64,000 nucleotides of DNA from Chlorogloeopsis fritschii PCC 6912 (GCF_000317285.1 NZ_AJLN01000152.1:52511-116510); one strand, 5' to 3'; positions 16,965-25,374 are shown, numbered from the stretch's first letter. A program made the numbers and translations. Notes: a model not told the origin generated them from the letters alone.

Positions 16965-17308
16965 TGAACAATGAATCTTTTCTTACAGGTGAATCTCGTC
17001 CCGTTCCCAAACATCAGGGAGATGAAGTAGTAGCTGGTTCGGTTAACGGTGAAGGTTCGGTAAAAGTTAAAGTTACTCGTATAGATGCGGTGAAAGCTTT
17101 AAATTTAGCACAGAAAACTTACAGCAAAATGATTCAAAATTTGGCATGGGCAACAGGTTACAATGTGATTGCCATTCCCCTGGCCGCTGGTGTGCTTTAT
17201 ACTTGGGGAATTTTACTTTCGCCAGCCGTGGGAGCATTGTTAATGAGTTTATCAACTGTGATTGTGGCAATTAACGCTGTGATGTTGCGACGGGCGAAGT
17301 TGGCTTGA
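16965..17308 (+). pseudogene. internally deleted P1B (copper-type) P-type ATPase
   Basis: The frame starts inside the actuator domain (NESFLTGESRPVPKHQGDEV, GSVNGEGSVKVKVTRI) and jumps directly to the last two membrane helices (KTYSKMIQNLAWATGYN, IPLAAGVLY, LSPAVGALLMSLSTVIVA, NAVMLRRAKL). The CPC helix, the DKTGT phosphorylation loop, the nucleotide-binding domain and the whole N-terminus are missing. It cannot be a functional pump. Confidence 0.88.
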
Positions 17309-17513
17309 TAGGACTTATGCAATAATTCTGTGAAAATCTGATGCCGTAATCATATCAGGCGTTGAATTAGGTGAAGCAGGCTCGAAGTGCAACACCATAT
17401 CTGTTCTGGACGTAAACCTAGAGATTCATACGTACCTCCTTCGCGATCACTAAACTCAACTACAAGAGAGTTTTAGGAACTTCAATCCTGCTAACAAATA
17501 ATTCTATTTACGA

Positions 17514-18311
17514 TTAGATAGACTGAAAATTACAACACTTTTGGCCGCCGTCCGTCACGTCATGGTCAAACAGCACTGTCAGTCCCACGTACTCACGAAC
17601 AACTATTTGCTCGTACACAATGCCAGGTCGTTTTGCGATCGCTCCCACCGCAATAATCAAGGGATGGATGCCGATGGGAATGCCCCAACTCATCCCACCT
17701 TGACCCACCATTCCCAGGGAGGTGACAGAGACTGTACCCATCATGCGTTTGAACAGAAAAGGATTGCGAAACAATGGTTGCCAGAAGAACTTTTCGCGCA
17801 CAAACCGTGGCAGCATCGTAAAGATTTTTGTCATCCAGGCGGCACGAGTCGAACCAATTTGCACTTCTGGTGCTGCTAGGGGTGATTGTTGCGCGGCGCG
17901 GATTTCGGAGTGGATGACAGCTACACTTTTCTCATTCGCTTTCCGAACGATGTAAGGCATCGGTAGCGTCTCGCCTGCGCCTGGTTCACCGACTGCTCGT
18001 TCCACGATTACCGTCACATCCACATCATCAAAAATCACTAACCGCCGTTTTCCCTTGCGGAGTGCATGGATGCACTTGTGTTCGCTGACTGCCTGAGCAA
18101 GACACTTAACGATCCAGCCCGTAAAACTGATGCTTTGACCAGTCTTTGCCTTCTGGTCACGGATGGTATCTCGTGCTGCCGTCACATCAATTTCTAGCAG
18201 GATGGGGACATGATGCCGTTTGCTGCCCCAAATCAGTGTATCGATTGTGGGGTTGCGAAAATCTGGAAACTTGCGCTCCTCAAAGCTTCCAATTAAATCT
18301 AGTTGGTGCAT
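17514..18311 (-). CDS. stand-alone 2-oxoacid dehydrogenase E2-type acyltransferase
   Basis: About 265 aa corresponding to the catalytic domain only of E2 (CoA-dependent acyltransferase) proteins, without lipoyl or E1-binding domains. Visible features are HVPILLEIDVTAAR, FTGWIVKCLAQAV, DVDVTVIVERAV and the catalytic-type block DHDVTDGG near the end (E2 consensus DHRxxDG, His and Asp kept). The ATG at 18311 has GAGGAGAC upstream; the longer frame from 18368 lacks one. The protein stops ~12 residues after DHDVTDGG with QKCCNFQSI, where relatives have a longer helix, so the 3' end may be frameshifted or truncated. Substrate is unknown. Confidence 0.75.
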   Translation of the reverse strand: MHQLDLIGSFEERKFPDFRNPTIDTLIWGSKRHHVPILLEIDVTAARDTIRDQKAKTGQSISFTGWIVKCLAQAVSEHKCIHALRKGKRRLVIFDDVDVTVIVERAVGEPGAGETLPMPYIVRKANEKSVAVIHSEIRAAQQSPLAAPEVQIGSTRAAWMTKIFTMLPRFVREKFFWQPLFRNPFLFKRMMGTVSVTSLGMVGQGGMSWGIPIGIHPLIIAVGAIAKRPGIVYEQIVVREYVGLTVLFDHDVTDGGQKCCNFQSI

Positions 18312-18392
18312 CTGTTGTCTCCTCAGATTGTATGATTCCCAATAGCAGCGCGATCGCGCTTGGTGCAACTATAATTTTAAGATTTCAAAGTT

Positions 18393-18478
18393 TTCGCTTT
18401 GGTGCATTACTGTTGTGGTTGGTGAGCAAACGGCGTACTGCAAAGCAGAGCCGTAGGCATTTGCAAACCTTGGACTAA
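18393..18478 (+). pseudogene. 3' fragment of the bactofilin-like gene
   Basis: The nucleotide sequence from ttttggtgcattactg onwards and the translation FRFGALLLWLVSKRR match the last codons of the gene at 15833-16708, and the similarity continues past that gene's stop codon (gccgtaggtattcgcaa against gccgtaggcatttgcaa). It is the end of a lost duplicate, lying directly upstream of promoter F, mirroring the arrangement around promoter E. Confidence 0.78.
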
Positions 18479-18522
18479 CACCAGTTTTACAACATAAGTA
18501 TTTTGGCTGTATTACTCAATAA

Positions 18523-18554
18523 TCCACCAGTTTTCCACTTTTTATAGATATATT
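18523..18554 (+). promoter_or_regulatory. TCCAC-module promoter F (upstream of 18702 and BON genes)
   Basis: TCCACCAGTTTTCCAC (18523-18538), 10 nt, then TATATT (18549-18554). It shares leader blocks TAGAAGCAGTT (18563) and TTAACCTCAA (18600) with promoter E. Confidence 0.72.
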
Positions 18555-18701
18555 TAACAAAATAGAAGCAGTTGAGTAAATTTACCGAGGTTCATTAAAT
18601 TAACCTCAATACTGTTTTTCACCAGTTGTTAGTTGTTACACACTTAATAGGCAGAAACATAGTTCTTCTGTCAAAGTTTTAGCTTCAGGATAAATGCTTT
18701 C

Positions 18702-19052
18702 ATGGTAAAAATCATCCAGAATAATTACAATTCTTTTCCAAAGTTTGGGAAAGATACTCCTTGGTTGTGGCGTCCAAATTTCCAAGATCTAAATTCAGCT
18801 CTGTTGGCTGTTTGTCTGTTAGAAGATGAATTAAATAAACGCTACACAATGCTTAAAAGTGTAAAGGTTGTGAATATTGACAACTACAATAATATAGCCG
18901 CTGAACCAATACCTCATATTGCCGTAGTATTCAAAAATAGTACTGATTTAATAGGAGAGAAAGAGCTGAAATCCCTCTTTGAATCTACTTGTCAGCGGAT
19001 AGTTGCAATGGGTAAGGCTGTCGGAATCCACTTAGTTTTAGGTCTGATCTAG
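18702..19052 (+). CDS. hypothetical protein, TCCAC-module gene
   Basis: A 116-aa soluble protein, no signal peptide, with DTPWLWRPNFQDLNSALLAVCLLEDELNKR in short blocks and a C-terminal helix ending GIHLVLGLI. No family is recognised. Promoter F lies ~150 nt upstream. The triple-BON gene follows 198 nt later on the same strand and may share the transcript. Confidence 0.6.
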   Translation: MVKIIQNNYNSFPKFGKDTPWLWRPNFQDLNSALLAVCLLEDELNKRYTMLKSVKVVNIDNYNNIAAEPIPHIAVVFKNSTDLIGEKELKSLFESTCQRIVAMGKAVGIHLVLGLI

Positions 19053-19250
19053 AGCCTTGTTGTAACTAGAGTCGGTGTCACTCACAATGAGCGATCGCAG
19101 AGTCGAGTTTACAGACTAAACCTTTATTTTACCTACTTTCATCTTTACTTCATAGCAGTTTTACTTGAGTGCACAATCTGATCCAAGATGTATTAGTTGT
19201 GCAATTTGCTATCACTATTGCTGTACAGAAAACAACAAACAGGTGTATTT

Positions 19251-19937
19251 ATGACTGTAACGACAGACGAGAAACTTAAAACTATAGTCATGGATAAACT
19301 TTGCTGGGACAAGCGTGTGAACGCAGCTGAAGTTAATGTAATAGTTGAGAATTGCAAAATAACCCTCAAAGGTAAAGTGTCAAACTATAGAGCCAAACGT
19401 ATTGTCGAGGACGATGTAAAAGAAGTAGTTGGAAAAATTGAAATAGATAATCAACTACAGGTGCATTATCCACCGATGACTCCTCTCCCTACAGATGAAG
19501 AAATCGCATTAAAGGTGACGAATGCTCTGACTGAGAATCCAGAAATTGATACTAGTAAGATTAATGTCAGCGTTATTGGGGGCTTTCTCACTCTCCAAGG
19601 CATAGTAGATGCTTTTTGGAAGAAATTTCAGGCACAAAAAACTGCCTATGCGATCACTGGGGTTATTGATGTTGTTAATGAACTAGCAATTGTACCTACT
19701 CAGGAAGCTCAAGATGAGGAGATTGCAAAATGTATTGGGAATGCCTTGGAACACAACATGGATGTAGAAACTGGGGATGTAAACGTAATAGTAGAGAATG
19801 GTAGAGTTTCCCTATCAGGTTTTGTTTCTAATTGGGCAGCATGGCGAGCAGTACATAACACAGTTTCCCGTACCACAGGAGTCATTATGGTAGTAGATAA
19901 GCTTATCATTCGGCAGATAGTTGAATATACACTCTAA
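19251..19937 (+). CDS. triple BON-domain protein
   Basis: About 228 aa made of three BON repeats (~5-70, ~82-150, ~155-222). Each has a short helix, a VNVIVENCKITLKGKV / INVSVIGGFLTLQGIV / VNVIVENGRVSLSGFV strand pair, then a helix rich in Ala/Arg and a V.V.N.L/V.D.L ending. BON domains bind phospholipids and occur in osmotic-shock proteins such as OsmY. No signal peptide is seen, so it is probably cytoplasmic or membrane-peripheral. The ATG at 19251 (AGGTG upstream) is preferred over a frame start at 19197. Its position behind promoter F links it to the putative stress regulon. Confidence 0.85.
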   Translation: MTVTTDEKLKTIVMDKLCWDKRVNAAEVNVIVENCKITLKGKVSNYRAKRIVEDDVKEVVGKIEIDNQLQVHYPPMTPLPTDEEIALKVTNALTENPEIDTSKINVSVIGGFLTLQGIVDAFWKKFQAQKTAYAITGVIDVVNELAIVPTQEAQDEEIAKCIGNALEHNMDVETGDVNVIVENGRVSLSGFVSNWAAWRAVHNTVSRTTGVIMVVDKLIIRQIVEYTL

Positions 19938-19997
19938 CCTTAAACAGAGTATATTGTTAATTGTTTTTTCTACGATTGACTTCCAAAGCTAGAATTA

Positions 19998-20657
19998 TCA
20001 ATTTATCATTGCTTCGATACTGCCTTGATTGTTCGCTAGTTGATTAGAAAGCCACCCTGCAAATTGTTCCTCATATTTATTAGCCTCTTTTTCCAGTTTA
20101 TTCTTTTCGTACCTCTGACCAGCCTTTTTAAACTCCCTGAAATAATAGTATCCAAACTTATCTGCACCACCTAATTGCTCACACTGCCTAGAGTGTGTAA
20201 GCTCATGAGCTAACAGTTTAAGCTGATCAAAATCACCAAGTTTGTATGAATCTTTAACATAAATACGTTTGCAATAGGTTTGAGCAATAGAATCAACCTG
20301 ACCAATATCTATTTTGAATTCAGCATACAACCAGTCATCCATCAATTGGGCATTATAGATGACCACAACACGGTCAACTAAATCTCCAAAATAGGTTCGC
20401 AAATATCGTTTCTGTGTCTTATCTAAGTATTGACTAGTAGCATTGCTAGTACGCATCCATTGAGCTGCTGCTGGATATGCTATTGCACCTGCCTGACCCC
20501 ATGCTTCTTCAGTCAGATCCTTGATATACGAATGACAATTAATGTCTGCCCAATTACAGGATTTGGCATAAAATGCTTGCAACTTTAAATCCCCAAAGCC
20601 TATTATATTTAATGCTATTAAAATGCTAATTAAACCTAAGTGAATGATTTTTTTCAT
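19998..20657 (-). CDS. exported HExxH putative zinc peptidase-like protein
   Basis: About 219 aa with a signal peptide (MKKIIHLG then a hydrophobic core). The centre contains LLAHELTHSRQCEQLGG, an HExxH-type metal site with a Cys after it, as in the DUF4157-like putative metallopeptidases. Downstream is a Lys/Glu-rich helix with YEEQFAGWLSNQL, possibly carrying the third ligand Glu. The ATG at 20657 starts the signal peptide; the frame is open 46 codons further upstream but that part overlaps a hairpin. The substrate is unknown and activity is an inference. Confidence 0.62.
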   Translation of the reverse strand: MKKIIHLGLISILIALNIIGFGDLKLQAFYAKSCNWADINCHSYIKDLTEEAWGQAGAIAYPAAAQWMRTSNATSQYLDKTQKRYLRTYFGDLVDRVVVIYNAQLMDDWLYAEFKIDIGQVDSIAQTYCKRIYVKDSYKLGDFDQLKLLAHELTHSRQCEQLGGADKFGYYYFREFKKAGQRYEKNKLEKEANKYEEQFAGWLSNQLANNQGSIEAMIN

Positions 20658-20709
20658 AACATTGTGATTGATTTGATTTAAACCTTGTATAAACCTCCTA
20701 TTTAGAATT

Positions 20710-20736
20710 GAAAGCCTTAGGTCAGCTAAGGCTTTC
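20710..20736. terminator. terminator-like hairpin
   Basis: A perfect 11-bp stem (GAAAGCCTTAG / CTAAGGCTTTC) has a 5-nt loop and is followed by CTTTTGG on the plus strand. It lies between the frameshifted WGxxGxxG gene and the peptidase-like gene and may terminate the former or act as a leader hairpin of the latter. Confidence 0.55.
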
Positions 20737-20828
20737 TTTTGGTGATGACATATTAGAACTCGCAGCATTGTTTCCAAACTATGGAAACATCCCAAAAATC
20801 AATTTCTAGAATAATAAACTGGGAGGTG

Positions 20829-21103
20829 CTAATCTCTATATTCAGTACGGACTGTACTAGGTTCACGATAAGCAGTTGGCTCTTGGCGACGGCTTTTTCC
20901 AGCCAAACCAAATAAACCAACCAAACTAATTAATCCCAGCCTACCCCAATCGAAATCATCATCTTCATAAATTTCTATCTGTTCATATGGTTCTCCAACT
21001 CCGGGTTCAACTTGAGCCGTAGCAGGAAGAGTTAAGGGTATAATTGCCGTGGACAATGTGAGAGTGTAACTCCAATCATTTTGAAAAAATTAGCACGTAG
21101 CAT
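20829..21103 (-). pseudogene. WGxxGxxG-type small exported protein, frameshifted in the signal peptide
   Basis: The 3' frame encodes LSTAIIPLTLPATAQVEPG ... DDDFDWGRLGLISLVGLFGLAGKSRR and a charged tail, the layout of cyanobacterial WGxxGxxG membrane-anchored proteins. The 5' frame starts with ATG at 21103 (TAGGAAAA upstream) and encodes MLRANFFKMIGVTLS. The two join into a perfect signal peptide if two bases are removed near 21056-21060, so this is either a recent 2-nt insertion or a sequencing error. A TTG at 21056 could start only a signal-less product. Confidence 0.7.
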
Positions 21104-21189
21104 GATTAAATTTTCCTATCATTCGTGAAGTAATATCGAAGCCAAATTGCATTTATCTAAAACCACAGAATGTGTGATTTAAGAATTCG

Positions 21190-22116
21190 TCACCTATTTT
21201 TATCTACAATCGGACGGCCTTCGGTATCTATATCTAGCTCTTCTCGACGAACTTGTTCTTCTGAGCTAACCATTTCTTGCTCCACTTGTTTCTTGATTCT
21301 GACTTCTTCACGCACGACAGCTTCTTTGTGAATATCTGGCTTCTCTTCGTAGATATCCATATGTGCAACTTCTCCAGAGCGGAAAGTAACTTCCCCAGGA
21401 GAAACAGGTTTGCCAGTATTTTCTGGAGTCACTCGCTCAATCACAACTCGCTCTTTTTCTACTGGTACTGAAACTCGTTCTGTTTCTGTTTCAACGTGTT
21501 TACCAATTGTTACTTCTCCAGCCTTGTGGCGGGTTTTATTAGCAACCAGCCGTTCTTCGTACAGTTTGAGCGTTTGATGATCCCGCTCATTCATCTCATA
21601 TAAATCCGGTTCTTGTTGGTAGGTGTATGCATTGCGATCATAATCAACCTTTCTAGCTGCAACCGGAGTAGCTTCTGGTTCAGGTGCTTTGTAAGGTGTG
21701 GGCGCTACAGGTGCATCTAAAGGAGCCGATGTCTCTAAAGGTGTTGATGCCTCTAAAGGCTCAGTGCGATAAACTTCCCGCACTCGCTCTTCATAATCGT
21801 AATCAATTCTCAAGTCTTCACTGAATTCAGGCAAATCTTCTGCTTGCTCTTTGGTAAACCCTACAGCATAAACGCGGCGATCGCCTTGATCAATTCGGGT
21901 GCGACCAACTGGTAGTAATACTTGCTTGCCAAAGATCCAAAAACCAGTGTCAATGACCAAATACCGAAAATGACCTGACTCGTCAACTAATATATTTTGA
22001 ATGGTGCCGACTTTTTCATTATCTCTATCTGAATAGACATCATAACCCTTGATGTCCTCACTACCAAAAGAGTGTTGATAGTTTGGGTCAAATTCCTCAA
22101 GTTTGTAAAGAACCAT
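21190..22116 (-). CDS. PRC-barrel and DUF2382 protein (paralogue 3)
   Basis: A 308-aa protein. Residues ~1-105 form the PRC-barrel core (YDVYSDRDNEKVGTI, LVDESGHFRYLVIDTGFW, GKQVLLPVGRTRID, TKEQAEDLPEF), followed by a Pro/Ala linker and a C-terminal DUF2382 domain (~195-300: GEVTIGKHVETETERVSVPV, EKERVVIERV, VREEVRIKKQVE, RREELDIDTEG). This PRC+DUF2382 arrangement is typical of bacterial stress proteins; the function is not defined. AGGAAGAA precedes the ATG. Promoter module G lies ~280 nt upstream, with a decayed PDZ domain in between, so the leader is unusually long or the original promoter spacing was disrupted. Confidence 0.87.
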   Translation of the reverse strand: MVLYKLEEFDPNYQHSFGSEDIKGYDVYSDRDNEKVGTIQNILVDESGHFRYLVIDTGFWIFGKQVLLPVGRTRIDQGDRRVYAVGFTKEQAEDLPEFSEDLRIDYDYEERVREVYRTEPLEASTPLETSAPLDAPVAPTPYKAPEPEATPVAARKVDYDRNAYTYQQEPDLYEMNERDHQTLKLYEERLVANKTRHKAGEVTIGKHVETETERVSVPVEKERVVIERVTPENTGKPVSPGEVTFRSGEVAHMDIYEEKPDIHKEAVVREEVRIKKQVEQEMVSSEEQVRREELDIDTEGRPIVDKNR

Positions 22117-22214
22117 TTTGTAATTCTTCCTGTATTCTCATCAACTCAATATCTATCGCATATTCCAAGTGTCAAGCTAATTTTTACATTCAAGCTAAAT
22201 CATTTGTGCTCGCA

Positions 22215-22380
22215 TAGCGGTGAGCACGACACGTCACAGAAGAGTTTGGAGTCACTTCTACAATCAAAACTCCTCGGTTTTGATTTACCTTGAAACCAAA
22301 CTTACTTTGGTTGGTTTCCTGCCAAGATCAAGGGTTAACTCAACTAGACGAATACCTAAATATGAATGCTCCACTCGAAA
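22215..22380 (-). pseudogene. remnant of an HtrA/Deg-protease PDZ domain
   Basis: On the minus strand one frame reads VEHSYLGIRLVELT, matching the start of HtrA PDZ domains (HPYLGIxMxxLTPE). Another frame then reads RGVLIVEVTPNSS, matching the following strand (GVLIxxVxPNSPA). Stops and a frame change lie between. No protease domain is nearby. Confidence 0.62.
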
Positions 22381-22398
22381 GTTTGAAGATATAAGTCT

Positions 22399-22430
22399 AA
22401 GTTAGCTAGCAAAAGTGGAAAACTTGTGGA
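22399..22430 (-). promoter_or_regulatory. TCCAC-module promoter G
   Basis: The minus strand reads TCCACAAGTTTTCCAC (22430-22415), 10 nt, then TAACTT (22404-22399). It points at the PDZ remnant and, beyond it, the PRC-DUF2382 gene. Confidence 0.68.
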
Positions 22431-22551
22431 AATTAGGAATTTTCATAAAAAGTACCACTTAAGAAATAGACTTTAAACTCGACAAAATTTATTCAGGCAT
22501 GTGTACTTTAGCAATGGACAAATAAACCCAAGAACTAATTCTAGAAAACTT

Positions 22552-22978
22552 TTAAAACACCAAAGAGCATCTTGAATGTTGACGGCGGCGATTGGACTTG
22601 GAATTTTTGGTATGGACACTTTTATCTCGCATGTCTGTATTGCAAACCGTGACTTTACCTGTGGTAGATTTTAACAACCCTGCAATGTGCTTGACTACGG
22701 TCGTCTTACCTGCACCATTGTGACCAACGATCGCATGAACTTCACCTGCACGGATCTGGATATTTATGTTTGCGATCGCTTTATTATCATCTGAGTAGCT
22801 GGGGATCTATCGCCAGAGTGGCAGCGATCGCCATGCATAGCGTTGTCTTCCCAGCTCCGAGAGGCCCTATAATTCCAATAACCTCTCCCTGCTTCATCTC
22901 AAAGGAAATACCGTCAATGGTAGTTTCATCAGCTGCTGGGTAGGTGAATGTAAAATCTTTTGCGTTTACTATCGACAT
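22552..22978 (-). pseudogene. broken tandem ABC ATPase (ECF/cobalt-type)
   Basis: The frame from ATG 22978 encodes the first half of an ABC ATPase (FTFTYPAADETTIDGISFEM, Walker A GPLGAGKTTL) and stops at 22787. A second frame then encodes the start of another ABC domain (YSDDNKAIANINIQIRAGEV, Walker A GHNGAGKTTVVKHIAGLL) and ends at 22552. Both lack signature, Walker B and H-loop. This is best explained as a two-domain ATPase with a deletion joining the domains out of frame plus a 3' truncation. Confidence 0.82.
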
Positions 22979-23010
22979 TCCTTACTCCTTTGCTAAAAAA
23001 CTGGGCAATC

Positions 23011-23310
23011 CTAACTTACACGAGCGGCGTTGCGAGTGCGTTTTTGCTCTCTATTCCGTTCTTTGCCACGAGGTGCGAAGCCAAAGTAGCGCTCAACCCT
23101 ACCGTAAAGGTGTGGCATTATTAAAACCAACAGAATCGCACCCATAATTAGACCGTCAGTGATAGTATTTCCAATTGCAGCCCAGACAGCAACGTTGAAA
23201 GTTTCTGTGCTGAAGATAATAAAGGTTGTTGCCTCAATTACTGCGTGAACAAATCCTGCTACGATTGCTGCAATAAAAAGACGAATCTTATTTAGGGGGT
23301 TACTGGTTGA
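23011..23310 (-). pseudogene. C-terminal fragment of a membrane protein linked to the ABC ATPase
   Basis: An open frame of ~99 codons without an ATG, GTG or TTG start near its 5' end encodes two hydrophobic segments (LFIAAIVAGFVHAVIEA; WAAIGNTITDGLIMGAILLV) and a basic tail (KERNREQKRTRNAARVS). The stop lies 33 nt before the ATG of the broken ATPase, which has AAAGGAG upstream. It is probably the membrane (substrate-binding) partner of the ABC system, lacking its N-terminus. The family is not certain. Confidence 0.5.
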
Positions 23311-23433
23311 TCAATGCGAACCCTTTGGCTAGGCATTGCCTTTGATAGATTTTTTCTAGCTCTAATCCAGGCAAAATAAATTTGTACAAACTAGCATTCG
23401 CTATTAGGTTACTTCTGCAAGTAAACATTTTTC

Positions 23434-25260
23434 ATGAGAATTCTTTTGGTGGAGGACGATGATTCGCTTGCTCAAGCGGTGGCGGCTGTTCTGAGCAAGC
23501 AAAATTATGTAGTGGATATTGCTGCTGACGGTGAAGCTGGTTGGGAGTTGGTGACTGTTTGCAACTATGACTTAATTTTGTTAGATGTCATCTTACCCAA
23601 GTTAGATGGTATTAGCCTTTGTCGGCAACTACGACAAGAAGGCTATAAGATGCCAATTCTACTGCTAACGGCAAAAGATAGTAGAACTGATAAAGTTATG
23701 GGTTTAGATGCTGGAGCAGATGACTATGTTGTTAAACCCTTTGACTTTGGGGAGTTGTCAGCTCGAATTCGCGCGTTAGGACGTCGGGGAAATTCTTCCT
23801 TACCTCCGGTTTTAGAATGGGGAAACTTACGCCTCGATCCTAGTAGTTGTGAGGTGACTTATGCAGGCAACGTTTTGCATATAACAGCCAAGGAATATAG
23901 TATTTTGGAGCTTTTTTTACGCAATAACCAACGCACTTTTAGCCGCAGCGCGATCGTAGATCACCTTTGGGGTGCTGATACAGATCCACCAGCAGATGAC
24001 ACTATTAAATCTCACATTAAAAGTTTGCGGCAGAAACTCAAAGCAGCAGGCGCACCCTATAATTTTATAGAAACGGTTTATGGATTGGGTTATCGCCTCA
24101 AGCCTGATGCCAAAAAGCAAAAGTCTCAGGAAAGCAAAGAAGAGCCAACTCCAACGCAGCAAGAAATTTTTTCGGCAGCTGTTGCCAAAGCACGGGAAGA
24201 TTTTCAAGCTAAGGTTGGTTCGCGTATTACTGTGCTGGAGCAAGCAAGTAATGCCCTTAAAGAAGGTACGCTCAACTCTGGGCTGCAACAAAACGCAGAG
24301 CAAGAAGCTCACAAGCTGGCGGGTTCGTTAGGAAGTTTTGGTTTTGCTCGTGGATCGCTATTGGCTGAAAAAATAGAGAGTATACTTCAGAGTCAAACGC
24401 CAATTAATCAAGTTCAGTCTCAACATCTTTGTGAACTCGTGACGGAGTTACAACGGGAGCTAGAAAAAACGACGACTGATGAGCAAATTTTGAGTGAACA
24501 ACGGCAGAAGATGCTGTTGATAGTGAGCGGCGATCGCCAAGTAGTTGAGCAGTTAGTAAAAGAGGCTGCGACACAGGGAATGCATATAGACATTGCTATT
24601 AATACTGCTGATGCTAGGAGTGCTATAGAATCCTCAAGTCCTGATGTGGTGCTACTCGATCTTGATTGTTCTGATGAGGTTAAGGATAGTTTGAAGTTAT
24701 TAACAGAATTGTCCAACCGAACACCGCCAATACCAGTACTAGTTTTCACCGATCGAAGTAATTTTGCCGAGCGTTTAGAAGTAGCGCGAGCAGGCGGGCG
24801 TAGTTTTTTACATAAGTCCATGCCTCCTAAACAAATGTTAGAGCTAGTTATCCAGACGATTCAATCAATAAGTGTTTCTAAAACCAGAGTAATGGTTGTA
24901 GATGACGATCCACAGGTGTTAACTCTTATATGGAATTTACTAGAACCTTGGGGAATTAAGCTGACAACTCTTGAAGATCCGCGTCGCTTCTGGGAAACCC
25001 TGACAGAGTTTTCCCCTGATTTACTGGTGCTAGATATAAAAATGCCTCATGTAAATGGAATTGAATTATGTCAAGTGGTACGTAATGACCCCTACTGGAG
25101 CAAACTACCAGTACTGTTTCTTACTGCCCATGTCACAGCAGATACTGTTGATCGGATATTTGCAGCTGGAGCTGATGATTGTATCAGCAAACCAATAGAG
25201 GGAGCAAAATTAATCACTCGCATCTTCAAACGTTTAGAGCTGATTAGTAAAAAAACCTAA
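23434..25260 (+). CDS. OmpR-type response regulator with Hpt and two further receivers
   Basis: A 608-aa protein. Receiver 1 (residues 1-117) has D51 (LLDVILPKLDG), T79 and K101. A winged-helix Trans_reg_C domain (~125-223) has TAKEYSILELF, TIKSHIKSLRQKL and ETVYGLGYRL. An Hpt domain (~245-345) carries H293 (EAHKLAGSLGSFGF). Receiver 2 (~360-478) looks degenerate at the Lys end (D409 in LLDLDCS, FLHKSMPP). Receiver 3 (~485-602) has D534 (VLDIKMPHVNG) and K586. It is a DNA-binding regulator with an internal phosphorelay. OmpR-family winged helices bind direct repeats with ~11-nt period, the geometry of the nine TCCAC modules here, so it is a candidate regulator (inference). No kinase is adjacent. 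Confidence 0.9.
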   Translation: MRILLVEDDDSLAQAVAAVLSKQNYVVDIAADGEAGWELVTVCNYDLILLDVILPKLDGISLCRQLRQEGYKMPILLLTAKDSRTDKVMGLDAGADDYVVKPFDFGELSARIRALGRRGNSSLPPVLEWGNLRLDPSSCEVTYAGNVLHITAKEYSILELFLRNNQRTFSRSAIVDHLWGADTDPPADDTIKSHIKSLRQKLKAAGAPYNFIETVYGLGYRLKPDAKKQKSQESKEEPTPTQQEIFSAAVAKAREDFQAKVGSRITVLEQASNALKEGTLNSGLQQNAEQEAHKLAGSLGSFGFARGSLLAEKIESILQSQTPINQVQSQHLCELVTELQRELEKTTTDEQILSEQRQKMLLIVSGDRQVVEQLVKEAATQGMHIDIAINTADARSAIESSSPDVVLLDLDCSDEVKDSLKLLTELSNRTPPIPVLVFTDRSNFAERLEVARAGGRSFLHKSMPPKQMLELVIQTIQSISVSKTRVMVVDDDPQVLTLIWNLLEPWGIKLTTLEDPRRFWETLTEFSPDLLVLDIKMPHVNGIELCQVVRNDPYWSKLPVLFLTAHVTADTVDRIFAAGADDCISKPIEGAKLITRIFKRLELISKKT

Positions 25261-25374
25261 AGAAGACTGAATCTGGCTTTACTCAAGTTATAGGCTAAAT
25301 CGAGTGTAGTTATGTTGTTGTCGATGAGCCGTCTACCTGCGATAGAAAATCCGCACCGCAAACCCTACCCAAGT

